Below are positions 9,372 through 17,815 of a DNA stretch of 64,000 nucleotides, one piece after another. This DNA comes from an uncultured Algibacter sp. Its GTDB lineage: Bacteria > Bacteroidota > Bacteroidia > Flavobacteriales > Flavobacteriaceae. Position 1 is the stretch's first letter, and every line of letters begins with the position of its first letter. A model generated the notes under the pieces. The model had not been told where the DNA came from, ran no database searches, and saw only the letters and a program-made list of their open reading frames with translations. The stretch covers positions 62,001-126,000 of the forward strand of contig NZ_CANKXG010000003.1 in NCBI RefSeq assembly GCF_947487575.1, given 5' to 3'. Position numbers and translations under genes: made by a program.

Positions 9372-12300
9372 TTAAAAAGTTACGTTTAGACCAAGCGTTA
9401 TAATTCTTGGGTTAGGATACTGAGCACTAAGGTACCCTTGTGCTATATTACTACGTCCAAAATTACTTGCTTCAGGATCTATCAATCTTGTTTTAGACGA
9501 TAACCATAAATTAGTTCCTGAAAAATAAACGGTTGCATTTTTAATTCCGTCTAATCCTAATTTATCAACTGGAAAGTTATAAGCCAATCTTAAGGTTTTA
9601 AGACGTATATGCGATCCATCTTCAACATACTCTGAGTTACTTGGTGTGTTAGTTACAGAATCTCCACCAGCTCTACTTATATTAGAAGTTTCATTAACAC
9701 CTTCCACCCAACGATCACGTAAGTCTCCAAATTTAACTGTCTCCCCACGATTAAAGTAATTATTTCTCATGCTCAAATTATAGACTTCATTACCTTGTGT
9801 ACCTTGAAAATAGAAAGAAAAGTCCCAATTCTTATATGAAAATGAGTTTTCAATACCAAAAATTAAATCTGGAAATGGGCTACCTAATACTATATTGTCT
9901 TCTGTTGAAGAAATACCATCTCCATTCAAATCCTCAAATATAGGACCTCCTACAACCTGTGGATCTGTTCTACCTGATGCATCAATCTCTGCTTGATTTT
10001 TCCAAGTCCCTAAGTATCTAACTCCTGTATAAACAGGAACTGACTCTCCCACAATTAAACGTGTATTACCAGACCCTATAATAGGATCTACTATAATATC
10101 TTGAGATTGCTTACCACCAAGATCTAAAATTTTATTTCTGTTTGCTGACAATGTTACTGTAGAATTCCAATTAAAGTTAGAAGTTCTAACATTGGTAGAG
10201 TTTACAAGCAATTCCCATCCCTGGTTTTCCAATGAACCAACATTTTGTAATTGACTTTCAAAGCCAGTTTGTCTTGGAATAGTAACATCCAATAATAAAT
10301 CTTCAGTTTTCTTGTAGTAATAATTAAATTCTGTAAATATTTTACCACCAAACAAAGAGGCTTCTAATGCAATATCAAAAGAACTCGTTGTTTCCCATTT
10401 TAAGTCAGGGTTAGCAGGTCTATCTATTGTTAAACCAGGTACTTCTGACCCATTAAGTGTTGTGTTAGCAGATGTATAGGTTGCAAGTGTACTAAAATTA
10501 TCAATAGCTTGGTTACCCGATTTTCCCCAACTTGCTCTTAACTTTAAATCTTGAACAGCATTTTGATTTTGCATAAAAGGTTCTTCTGAAATTTTCCAAG
10601 CACCTGCTATAGATGGAAAGAACGCATATTTATTACCTGGTGCAAAAACAGAACTACCATCACGTCTACCTACTAAAGTTAACAGGTATTTATCCTTATA
10701 AATATAATTAATTCTTCCAAAAATAGACTCAATTGTTCTCTGTCCGAAACCACTTGTATTTGAAGCTAATATTGGTCTAGAGTTTTCTAAACGGTTAAAA
10801 CCAGTAGCATCACTAGTAATTCCTGCTGCCGAACTCAAAGCAGATTCGCTAACTTCTTTTTGAAATGAAAGTCCAGCCAATGCCGTAATATTATGATCTT
10901 CTCCAAAATCAGATTGATACTGTACCGTATTTTCATTATTCCAGCCACTTCTTGTCTGAATACTCACACTTGCTGTACCTCCATCAGTAACACCTATAGC
11001 TAAATTACCTGGTAATTGACTTGACGAAAATCTATTTTGTTTAACATTATTAAATTCAGGATTAAATGTAGAACGAATTACCCACTTAGGTGAAGGTCTA
11101 TATTCTAAATAAACCGTTGATAATAAGTTATTAGTAAGCGTTTCATTAGTATTTAGTGCTATTGCTGCTAAAGGATTATTAAATGGCGAACCAACAACAT
11201 CATTAAACCCATTAAAAGACCCATCGTCATTATAAACTGGTTGCGTGCGAAGAATACCGAAAGCTGCTTGACTAAAACTCGCCAAAGCATTATCTTGCTC
11301 TAATCTAGAGTAGTTTAATCTAAACCCTGTTTTTACTTTATCACTTATTTTAAGGTCTAGATTTGCTCTATAAATATATTTTTCAAGACCAGAACTTTTA
11401 ACTATACCTTCTTGATTAAAATAATTTAATGAAGTATAATAGTTTATATTATCTGTTGCTCCAGAAATAGATATATCTGCATTATAAATTGGAGCAGTCC
11501 CTAACACTAAATCAACCCAATCATTGTCAGGATATGAAGATGGATCACCTGGAAATGGTTCTGCAGCAGACCTAAAACGAGCACTTTCGTTTGTAAATTC
11601 TATTTGCTCCCTTTGAGAGAGTCTATCTGGTAATTCTGGTAACATTTGTGAACTCGTGTAAAGATTTAAACTAATCTGTGGTTTACCTGTTCCAGCTCCA
11701 GCTCCATTTTTTGTAGTTACTAAAACTACACCGTTTGCACCCCTAGAACCATAAATAGCAATTGAAGATGCATCTTTTAATATCTCTATGGATTTGATAT
11801 CATTACTATTAATGTTGTTTAAGTTGAAATTTGTTCCAACAATAATACCATCAATAACCCAAAGTGGTTCGTTATTACCAGTAATAGAGTTACCACCCCT
11901 TACTCTAATAACCGTACCTGCTCCAGGTGCCCCATTAACCTGAGTTACTTGTACACCAGAAGCCCGACCTTGCAGGGCTTGATCTACCCTTGAAACCGGT
12001 ACAGCAGTTAAATCTTCTGAACTTACAGAAGAAACTGACCCCGTTAAATCAGATTTACGCTGTGTACCATAACCAATAATCACAACCTCATCAAGCTCAT
12101 TATCTTGTTCCAAAGCCACATTAATTGTAGTCTGTCCCCCAACTGATACTTCCTTGACTAAATAACCTACATAAGAAAATACAAGTGTATTTCCTGAATC
12201 CGCTTTAATGGTATAATTACCATCAAAATCTGTAGTTGTTCCCGTGGCAGTTCCTTTTACCACAACCGTTGCTCCCGGTAGTGGTTGGCCGTCGACAGTT

Positions 12301-12416
12301 ACTGTACCATTTACAGTCTGTGCGTTTGACATAGACATACATGCCAATGCCAAAACAACACACATCCAAGTTTTACGAAAACTTAGACATGTGCCTAGTG
12401 TAGTTTTTAAATTCAT
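9372..12416 (-). CDS. susC: SusC-family TonB-dependent outer-membrane transporter
   Basis: 1014 residues. A signal peptide (to about residue 32, SNAQ) is followed by a carboxypeptidase-regulatory-like domain (VNGTVTVDGQPLPGATVVVKG), the SusC signature after a DEVVIIGYG TonB-box-like segment, and a plug domain with LWVIDGI. The remainder is a 22-strand-type barrel ending in aromatic TLGLNVTF. It imports oligosaccharides across the outer membrane using TonB energy with the adjacent SusD. Two operator-like copies lie 55-97 bp upstream. This is the only SusC/D pair in the window, so it probably serves the whole locus. Confidence 0.96.
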   Translation of the reverse strand: MNLKTTLGTCLSFRKTWMCVVLALACMSMSNAQTVNGTVTVDGQPLPGATVVVKGTATGTTTDFDGNYTIKADSGNTLVFSYVGYLVKEVSVGGQTTINVALEQDNELDEVVIIGYGTQRKSDLTGSVSSVSSEDLTAVPVSRVDQALQGRASGVQVTQVNGAPGAGTVIRVRGGNSITGNNEPLWVIDGIIVGTNFNLNNINSNDIKSIEILKDASSIAIYGSRGANGVVLVTTKNGAGAGTGKPQISLNLYTSSQMLPELPDRLSQREQIEFTNESARFRSAAEPFPGDPSSYPDNDWVDLVLGTAPIYNADISISGATDNINYYTSLNYFNQEGIVKSSGLEKYIYRANLDLKISDKVKTGFRLNYSRLEQDNALASFSQAAFGILRTQPVYNDDGSFNGFNDVVGSPFNNPLAAIALNTNETLTNNLLSTVYLEYRPSPKWVIRSTFNPEFNNVKQNRFSSSQLPGNLAIGVTDGGTASVSIQTRSGWNNENTVQYQSDFGEDHNITALAGLSFQKEVSESALSSAAGITSDATGFNRLENSRPILASNTSGFGQRTIESIFGRINYIYKDKYLLTLVGRRDGSSVFAPGNKYAFFPSIAGAWKISEEPFMQNQNAVQDLKLRASWGKSGNQAIDNFSTLATYTSANTTLNGSEVPGLTIDRPANPDLKWETTSSFDIALEASLFGGKIFTEFNYYYKKTEDLLLDVTIPRQTGFESQLQNVGSLENQGWELLVNSTNVRTSNFNWNSTVTLSANRNKILDLGGKQSQDIIVDPIIGSGNTRLIVGESVPVYTGVRYLGTWKNQAEIDASGRTDPQVVGGPIFEDLNGDGISSTEDNIVLGSPFPDLIFGIENSFSYKNWDFSFYFQGTQGNEVYNLSMRNNYFNRGETVKFGDLRDRWVEGVNETSNISRAGGDSVTNTPSNSEYVEDGSHIRLKTLRLAYNFPVDKLGLDGIKNATVYFSGTNLWLSSKTRLIDPEASNFGRSNIAQGYLSAQYPNPRIITLGLNVTF

Positions 12417-12470
12417 TTAATTTTAGTTTGTTTGTTAATAAGATCCTAAAATATTGTGGAATAATTTATA

Positions 12471-12513
12471 AACTATCCTGCTCCTTCCCTTACTATCCTG
12501 TACTGGCCTGCTA
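12471..12513 (-). promoter_or_regulatory. Putative PUL operator, tandem site B (susC-susD)
   Basis: Two direct copies occur in gene orientation. The upstream full copy is GCAGGCCAGTACAGGATAGT (12492-12511). A half copy, GGAGCAGGATAGTT (12471-12484), lies nearer the start. The CAGGATAG cores are 20 bp apart, about two helical turns, which suits binding on one DNA face by a dimer or tandem monomers. Confidence 0.65.
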
Positions 12514-12567
12514 TATATGTTAAAACTGTAAGTAAATCCATTACAAAATTATGATGTATATAAAATA

Positions 12568-12600
12568 AAAATCTCAAGTTAACATGTAACCTGAGATTTT
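12568..12600 (-). terminator. Intrinsic terminator after GH39
   Basis: Inverted repeat with 13-nt arms (12 of 13 paired; AAAATCTCA...TGAGATTTT) and a 7-nt loop, 34 bp downstream of the GH39 stop. T-rich sequence follows on the minus strand. It separates GH39 from the susC promoter region. Confidence 0.75.
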
Positions 12601-12633
12601 AAAAAACGTATGAATAAAAAAGTAATATCTGTT

Positions 12634-14295
12634 TTATTGAGGAATTAGCTCTATAAGCTTAACACTATGAGGCTCTAAATCTACTTTTAAAGTAACTTTA
12701 CCGTCTATTCTTTCAACAATAGAACCAGTGACAGTTTGTGGTAATTCTGCCATAGTTTTATACTTAGATAAGTTTGTACTCAAAACTGTTTTCCAACCAT
12801 CCTCAAAACGGTCTGAAGGTCTATTACCATAAATACGTCCATTTGTTTTTTCTCCAACACCTGCTGCTCTTATATCTTTATAAAGTTCATGCATCATTAC
12901 ACCGTGGGTTTTATCAACCGTCCACTCATTCATTTTCCATTTAGAATCACCAGAAATTAAGCCCCCTTCCAATTGAGGATATAAGGTTCTTTTTGAAGAA
13001 CTGTTTCTTGTAGTATTGTGGTTATATATTAACAAATATATCTTACCCTCTTTGGTAACTGCCAGAATCCCTGCATGCCCAGTAATGTTATCAATAGTCT
13101 CTAGTCTATTACCTCCTTCCATTTTTAAAAACATTTCAGTAACGTTTCTTCTTCCTTGGGGCAAATCACTATTTTCAATTTCCTGACCCCAATCATATAT
13201 TTCAGTTATTTTATAATCATAAGCTAAATCTGCAATTCTAGCATACCAACTAGCACCAAATTCTGTTCCATCGGTTAAACTAATACCTCTTTCTCCGTTT
13301 TCATCACGTAATATTCCAAACTCTTGTATATCAAAAGGAATATCTCTAAACTGTGAGTAACTATTTAGCTTAGCCCTATATGATTCTACGGTTTCAGGGA
13401 GTTTGATTGTGTTTTGATCCATTTTTTCGTAGTATGATATACAGAAAAAATCCATTTTTGTTCCGATTTCACCGGTTGCATAGTTTGTACCTGTAGCACA
13501 ATGATCTATAATTTCGGTTGAAAAGGTTGCAACGCCTTCTGTCAAATTATTTCCTGGACCAATAATGGCATCAGGAATTACTTTTAGTACTTCATCCACA
13601 GTAATATCATAGTGCTTAAAAAATTCTTCTTTAGTGCCATTCCAGTGCTGTGGTGTAAAATTAGGTTCTGTAGCTACTCTAAAACGCCATGTTTTAACTT
13701 CGTTAATACCAAATTCACCTATCAATGTTTGTAAAAAAGCATTAATATATTGCCTCCAAATATCATAATCATCTGGCGGATTGGTATTACCATATGTATT
13801 CACTTCTTTTACAGCATTCATTTCCCAAGGCACGTTATCTAAAACAATTCTAGGTTTAAAACCTGTAAGCATAAAATTGCGCATATCATTTAGCAAGTCA
13901 CTAAAATCTGTTATAATATTGCCTGAGCCATCTACACCTTTATAAAAATCATTTTTATTGTCTGTTCTACCACCTAGAACACGAACCAAATTATAACTTT
14001 TCACATAGGGTTTTATCTTTTGTATATCTGTTCTAAACCCAGAAGCACTAAATCGAGTTTGGTTTATCATAGGTCTTGTAGACCAAAAGTTATACATCTC
14101 ACCAATTACCGCCCCCGTATTTATCATTACAACTTTATCTGGATCTACCACTATAGGCTCTTCTGGTTCTTCTGGTTTAGGATTTTCAAAAACTTCTTCT
14201 TCATCTATTTGATCAGATTTTGAACAGGTAAAAAACATAAAGCTAGTAAAGATAAATGCTAATGAAACAACTATTTTCCTATGGGGAGTATACAT
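12634..14295 (-). CDS. GH39-like clan GH-A glycosidase, lipoprotein
   Basis: 553 residues; lipoprotein signal with FFTC (Cys24), followed by an acidic, Pro-rich linker (about 30-52). The TIM barrel (about 60-400) carries acid/base Glu210 in FRVATEPN (GH39 enzymes usually read WNEPN) and nucleophile Glu325 in FDIQEFGI. A C-terminal beta-sandwich ends in VKLIELIPQ. GH39 includes beta-xylosidases and alpha-L-iduronidases, either of which would fit a sulfated algal glycan. It is a single-gene unit with its own operator (site C1) and terminator. The clan assignment is firm; the family number is likely and the substrate is inference. Confidence 0.75.
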   Translation of the reverse strand: MYTPHRKIVVSLAFIFTSFMFFTCSKSDQIDEEEVFENPKPEEPEEPIVVDPDKVVMINTGAVIGEMYNFWSTRPMINQTRFSASGFRTDIQKIKPYVKSYNLVRVLGGRTDNKNDFYKGVDGSGNIITDFSDLLNDMRNFMLTGFKPRIVLDNVPWEMNAVKEVNTYGNTNPPDDYDIWRQYINAFLQTLIGEFGINEVKTWRFRVATEPNFTPQHWNGTKEEFFKHYDITVDEVLKVIPDAIIGPGNNLTEGVATFSTEIIDHCATGTNYATGEIGTKMDFFCISYYEKMDQNTIKLPETVESYRAKLNSYSQFRDIPFDIQEFGILRDENGERGISLTDGTEFGASWYARIADLAYDYKITEIYDWGQEIENSDLPQGRRNVTEMFLKMEGGNRLETIDNITGHAGILAVTKEGKIYLLIYNHNTTRNSSSKRTLYPQLEGGLISGDSKWKMNEWTVDKTHGVMMHELYKDIRAAGVGEKTNGRIYGNRPSDRFEDGWKTVLSTNLSKYKTMAELPQTVTGSIVERIDGKVTLKVDLEPHSVKLIELIPQ

Positions 14296-14351
14296 TATAT
14301 AGTTTTTTAAGTAAGTATTATTAGCAAATATAAAATTTTATCCAAAAAACA

Positions 14352-14371
14352 TCACCCTGCACTATCATGGT
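14352..14371 (-). promoter_or_regulatory. Putative PUL operator, site C1 (GH39)
   Basis: Gene-oriented sequence ACCATGATAGTGCAGGGTGA matches CATGANAGTACAGGATA with three substitutions. It starts 57 bp upstream of the GH39 start. It is back to back with site C2 for the divergent sulfatase. Confidence 0.6.
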
Positions 14372-14407
14372 GCTGAACAAAAGTTCTTTTAGTTTTAACA
14401 AAATTAT

Positions 14408-14428
14408 CATAACAGTGCAGGATGGTTC
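14408..14428 (+). promoter_or_regulatory. Putative PUL operator, site C2 (sulfatase, + strand)
   Basis: CATAACAGTGCAGGATGGTT in plus orientation, ending about 50 bp before the sulfatase start. The motif flips strand with the gene it serves, which supports a directional activator site rather than a simple repeat. Confidence 0.62.
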
Positions 14429-14478
14429 AAACTACCTTAAAAATTAAATTTGTTTTTATCTTAAAATTTTAAAAATTA

Positions 14479-15900
14479 ATGAAAAAAGTATTATTAGTAT
14501 TTGCTTTTTGCTATTTATCAATTGGGATTTCTTTTGCTCAAAAGCAACCTAACGTTTTAATATTTTTGGTTGATGACTTACGTAATGAGCTTGGTTGCTA
14601 CGGCAACAACATTGTTAAAAGCCCAAACATTGATACTTTAGCTGAAAACGGTATTTTATTTAATAAAGCGTATTGCCAACAGGCAATTTGCGCACCTTCA
14701 AGAATGAGTATTCTTACAGGTTTACGTCCAGAGACTATTGGCATCTATGATATATTTACACCTATGCGAAAGCTACGTAAAGACATTGTATCTATGCCTC
14801 AATTTTTTAAGGCCAACAACTATAAAACTGTTAGCATTGGTAAAGTGTACCACCATTCTAGAGACGACAAAGATGTTTGGGACATATATCATGCTAAAGA
14901 AGCTAATACTTATGTTAAAGCAGAAAGTATGAACCTTATTAAGCGCCTTAAAAAAGAAGGAAAGAAAGCAAAAGGCCCTGCTTTTGAAAAAATTGATATA
15001 GAAGATGAAGCTTATAAAGATGGAAGAGCAGCAAACAATGCTATAAAAGCGTTAAAGCAGTTAAAAGATGATAAGTTTTTAATGGTAGTTGGTTTAAGCA
15101 AACCGCATTTACCGTTCAATGCACCAAAAAAATATTGGGATATTTATGATAAAAACAGCTTTAAAGTGCCCTCAAGAAATAAACCTGAAGGCATGTTTAG
15201 ACTCTCATTAAGCAAATGGGGCGAATTAAAAAACTATTCTAATATTCCAGATGAAGGTGACTTAAATGATAATTTAACTAAAGAACTCATAAACGGTTAT
15301 TATGCTTGTGTAAGCTATATTGATGCCCAAATTGGAAAAATCGTAAATACATTAAACACTTTAGATTTAAGAAAAAATACGCTTATTATTTTTATGAGCG
15401 ACCACGGATATAAACTAGGTGAATATGGAGCTTGGTGCAAGCATTCAAATATGGAAATAGACACAAGAGTACCATTAATTATTAATTATGGCACAAAGAC
15501 CAAAAAAATGAAATCTGATGCTCTTGTTGAAAACATTGATATATTACCAACCATTGCCGAAGCTTGTGGCTTAAACATTCACAAGGTAGATGGAAGAAGT
15601 CTTTTACCGCTAATTGACAACCCAAACAAAGCATGGAACCAAGCTGCCTATAGTTTATTCCCAAGAGGAAAAAAATATATGGGGTGCACTGTTACTAATG
15701 GCAAATTTAGATATACAGAATGGCGAGACTCAAAAACTAAGAAAGTTCTTTCTACAGAATTGTTTAATCATGAAACTCATTTAATCACTGATAAGAACCT
15801 ATCTGGGAATTTTGAATACGAAATGGTAGAAGCTAATATGAAAAAACTTTTGTTAAAGCAATTTCCAGAAAACTACAATTTTTATAAATATCAAGATTGA
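14479..15900 (+). CDS. Iduronate-2-sulfatase-type sulfatase, secreted
   Basis: 473 residues; signal peptide cleaved near ISFAQ (residue 21). The core begins [10 protein letters not shown], with acidic metal ligands at 32-33. The FGly motif CAPSR has Cys71. The distal segment [18 protein letters not shown] closely follows the signature of iduronate-2-sulfatase-like enzymes. In marine flavobacteria this type often removes sulfate from ulvan or fucan oligosaccharides (family knowledge); here the exact target is unknown. It is the only intact plus-strand gene of the PUL, transcribed divergently from GH39 across a 183-bp region with back-to-back operators. It needs an FGly-generating or anaerobic maturase, which is not in the window. 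Confidence 0.9.
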   Translation: MKKVLLVFAFCYLSIGISFAQKQPNVLIFLVDDLRNELGCYGNNIVKSPNIDTLAENGILFNKAYCQQAICAPSRMSILTGLRPETIGIYDIFTPMRKLRKDIVSMPQFFKANNYKTVSIGKVYHHSRDDKDVWDIYHAKEANTYVKAESMNLIKRLKKEGKKAKGPAFEKIDIEDEAYKDGRAANNAIKALKQLKDDKFLMVVGLSKPHLPFNAPKKYWDIYDKNSFKVPSRNKPEGMFRLSLSKWGELKNYSNIPDEGDLNDNLTKELINGYYACVSYIDAQIGKIVNTLNTLDLRKNTLIIFMSDHGYKLGEYGAWCKHSNMEIDTRVPLIINYGTKTKKMKSDALVENIDILPTIAEACGLNIHKVDGRSLLPLIDNPNKAWNQAAYSLFPRGKKYMGCTVTNGKFRYTEWRDSKTKKVLSTELFNHETHLITDKNLSGNFEYEMVEANMKKLLLKQFPENYNFYKYQD

Positions 15901-15929
15901 TAATTCTCAGATATTATTTTAAATGCAAA

Positions 15930-15968
15930 ATCCAAAATAGCTGAATAATAATATCAATTATTTTGGAT
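15930..15968. terminator. Possible bidirectional terminator between convergent sulfatase and GH43
   Basis: A 10-bp inverted repeat (ATCCAAAATA / TATTTTGGAT) with a 19-nt AT-rich loop lies between the converging stops of the sulfatase (15900) and GH43 (15998). The large loop makes it a weak call. Confidence 0.4.
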
Positions 15969-15997
15969 CTGGCATTACCTCAAAACTATAAACCTAT

Positions 15998-17788
15998 TTA
16001 TTTAGCCAATTTTGGCCCGTCGTAATCATAGGTAAACCAATCGACATCAATGTATCCTGCATCCTCTTTTTCGTTCCATGAAAAGAACCCTAAACGGTCT
16101 CCCGTCCATTTTCCAAAAGCAATTTCAAACGTCGGCCCAAAGCTTTTATAGTTTTCACCATCGAGACTATATTCGTAAGTGGCTTGGTTTATTTTATTTG
16201 ATGTTCTTACGTATAAATCGTTACCCTTTAGCTCTGGTCCTTTGGTTTTTTCTGCCATAGGATTCATGTAAAATAGATTCTTATTTCCGTTTTCATCTAC
16301 CTCTACACCCAATAAATTGAATACGCCGCCATATCTAACAAATCCTGCTAATTGGTATGGTTTCATCCCTGAAATATCGAATTTAGCGACAGCAGTTCCA
16401 GTGGTAATACCCATGATACGCTGACTTAAAGTATTACAAGCTCTCCAGAAATCTGAATCTGAGCCATCATTATTAGTCCACTCGTTTATATTTGGCCCAT
16501 AACCTTTTTCGTTTGGTAAAATCTTGCTTGCTTTTAAACGTAACCAACCTTCACGCTCGGTTAATGACCAATGTGTGTTTCTTGGATTGTGATTCCATTC
16601 CCATTGAAAACCTAACTTAGACGATGAAAAATCATCATCTGAACTTGGTGCTGCAATTGGGTAACCGTCTATTGGTTTTTTGTACTGTTTTACAGGCTCA
16701 CCAATACCATCATTATCTTCATCTACGCCAATTATTGGCCAACCATCTACCCAAGTAACGGGTGCTAAACATTGTGGTCTGCCTTGAAACGGAATATCAT
16801 CATTTTGAATCAATTGATGCATATACCACCACGATTTATCTGGTGCTTGCATTAGCCCTCCTTGGCTACAGCTACGGTTGTTAAAAGCTGTTCCTTTTTC
16901 TAAAACAGTTTTCACCTCATATGGACCATAGATACTTTCTTTGGAACGTAGTACAATTTGTTTTCTATCGTTTTTAGGGTTTTTTACACCTGGTTTGGTA
17001 GATGCATCACCCATAGTCCATTGTGCTAAAAAAATATACCAAGTTCCATCTATTTTATAGATTTTGGCAGCTTCGGCTCCCATGCCTGTGTAGACTAATT
17101 TACCTTCGCCTAAGATTTTTGTTCCATCCCAACTCATTTCGTAAATTCTGTTTTCGTTGCCTTCAATTTTATTATCTGGGCTTTTTTGTTTGCCTGCTGT
17201 GTTGATAATAACATAAGCTTTATGCGCTTCTTCGTCCCAAAACACACCTGGGTCGTCTAGTACTTTTGCTTTTGGGAGCATCATAATAGGTTTACTCCAC
17301 GGGCCTTTAATATCCTTTGCTGTTGCTACCATTAAACCATGTTGATAATCTATTTGGTAACAATACCAAGTACCTTCATGATACGCTAAATCACCTGCCC
17401 AAGTACCAAAAGAGTAGCCATTCATGCGATCCCAATTGTATTCTGGCGCCCATGATAAACTTTCAAACACGTGCCCCACATTAGTCCAGTTTACCATGTC
17501 TTTAGATTCTAGAATAGGCATCCCTGGCGACATGTGTTGTTTTGATGTAATCATGTAATACGTATCCCCTACTTGCTCGATATCAGAATCTGGATAATCA
17601 GCGTTTAAAATGGGATTAATATACGTACCATCACCTTGATCTCCAAAACTACCTGTTTGCGCTTGGGCCACATTTTTTGAAGCTGTTGTTTTGTTTTCTG
17701 GTTTTGAATTACAACTGGTAAATGACACTAATAGTATAATGATTAGTGGTTTTAAAACAGTGTTATATGTTAGTTTCATAGTATGCAT
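15998..17788 (-). CDS. Glycoside hydrolase family 43 lipoprotein (beta-xylosidase/alpha-L-arabinofuranosidase type)
   Basis: 596 residues; lipoprotein signal VSFTSC (Cys26). The five-bladed propeller (about 55-350) begins YINPILNADYPDSD; Asp67 is the expected general base, VLDDPGVFWD gives the pKa-modulating Asp, and GAEAAKIYKIDG the general acid Glu. A C-terminal beta-sandwich (about 380-590) ending GYIDVDWFTYDYDG is typical of the GH43 C2/DUF1349 module. It lies 27 bp after GH78, with which it is cotranscribed. Together they would remove rhamnosyl and pentosyl side groups. Pentose specificity is not resolvable. An in-frame Met4 is an alternative start. Confidence 0.88.
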   Translation of the reverse strand: MHTMKLTYNTVLKPLIIILLVSFTSCNSKPENKTTASKNVAQAQTGSFGDQGDGTYINPILNADYPDSDIEQVGDTYYMITSKQHMSPGMPILESKDMVNWTNVGHVFESLSWAPEYNWDRMNGYSFGTWAGDLAYHEGTWYCYQIDYQHGLMVATAKDIKGPWSKPIMMLPKAKVLDDPGVFWDEEAHKAYVIINTAGKQKSPDNKIEGNENRIYEMSWDGTKILGEGKLVYTGMGAEAAKIYKIDGTWYIFLAQWTMGDASTKPGVKNPKNDRKQIVLRSKESIYGPYEVKTVLEKGTAFNNRSCSQGGLMQAPDKSWWYMHQLIQNDDIPFQGRPQCLAPVTWVDGWPIIGVDEDNDGIGEPVKQYKKPIDGYPIAAPSSDDDFSSSKLGFQWEWNHNPRNTHWSLTEREGWLRLKASKILPNEKGYGPNINEWTNNDGSDSDFWRACNTLSQRIMGITTGTAVAKFDISGMKPYQLAGFVRYGGVFNLLGVEVDENGNKNLFYMNPMAEKTKGPELKGNDLYVRTSNKINQATYEYSLDGENYKSFGPTFEIAFGKWTGDRLGFFSWNEKEDAGYIDVDWFTYDYDGPKLAK

Positions 17789-17815
17789 TTTAGATGTTTT
17801 TAGTGTCTTGTAAAC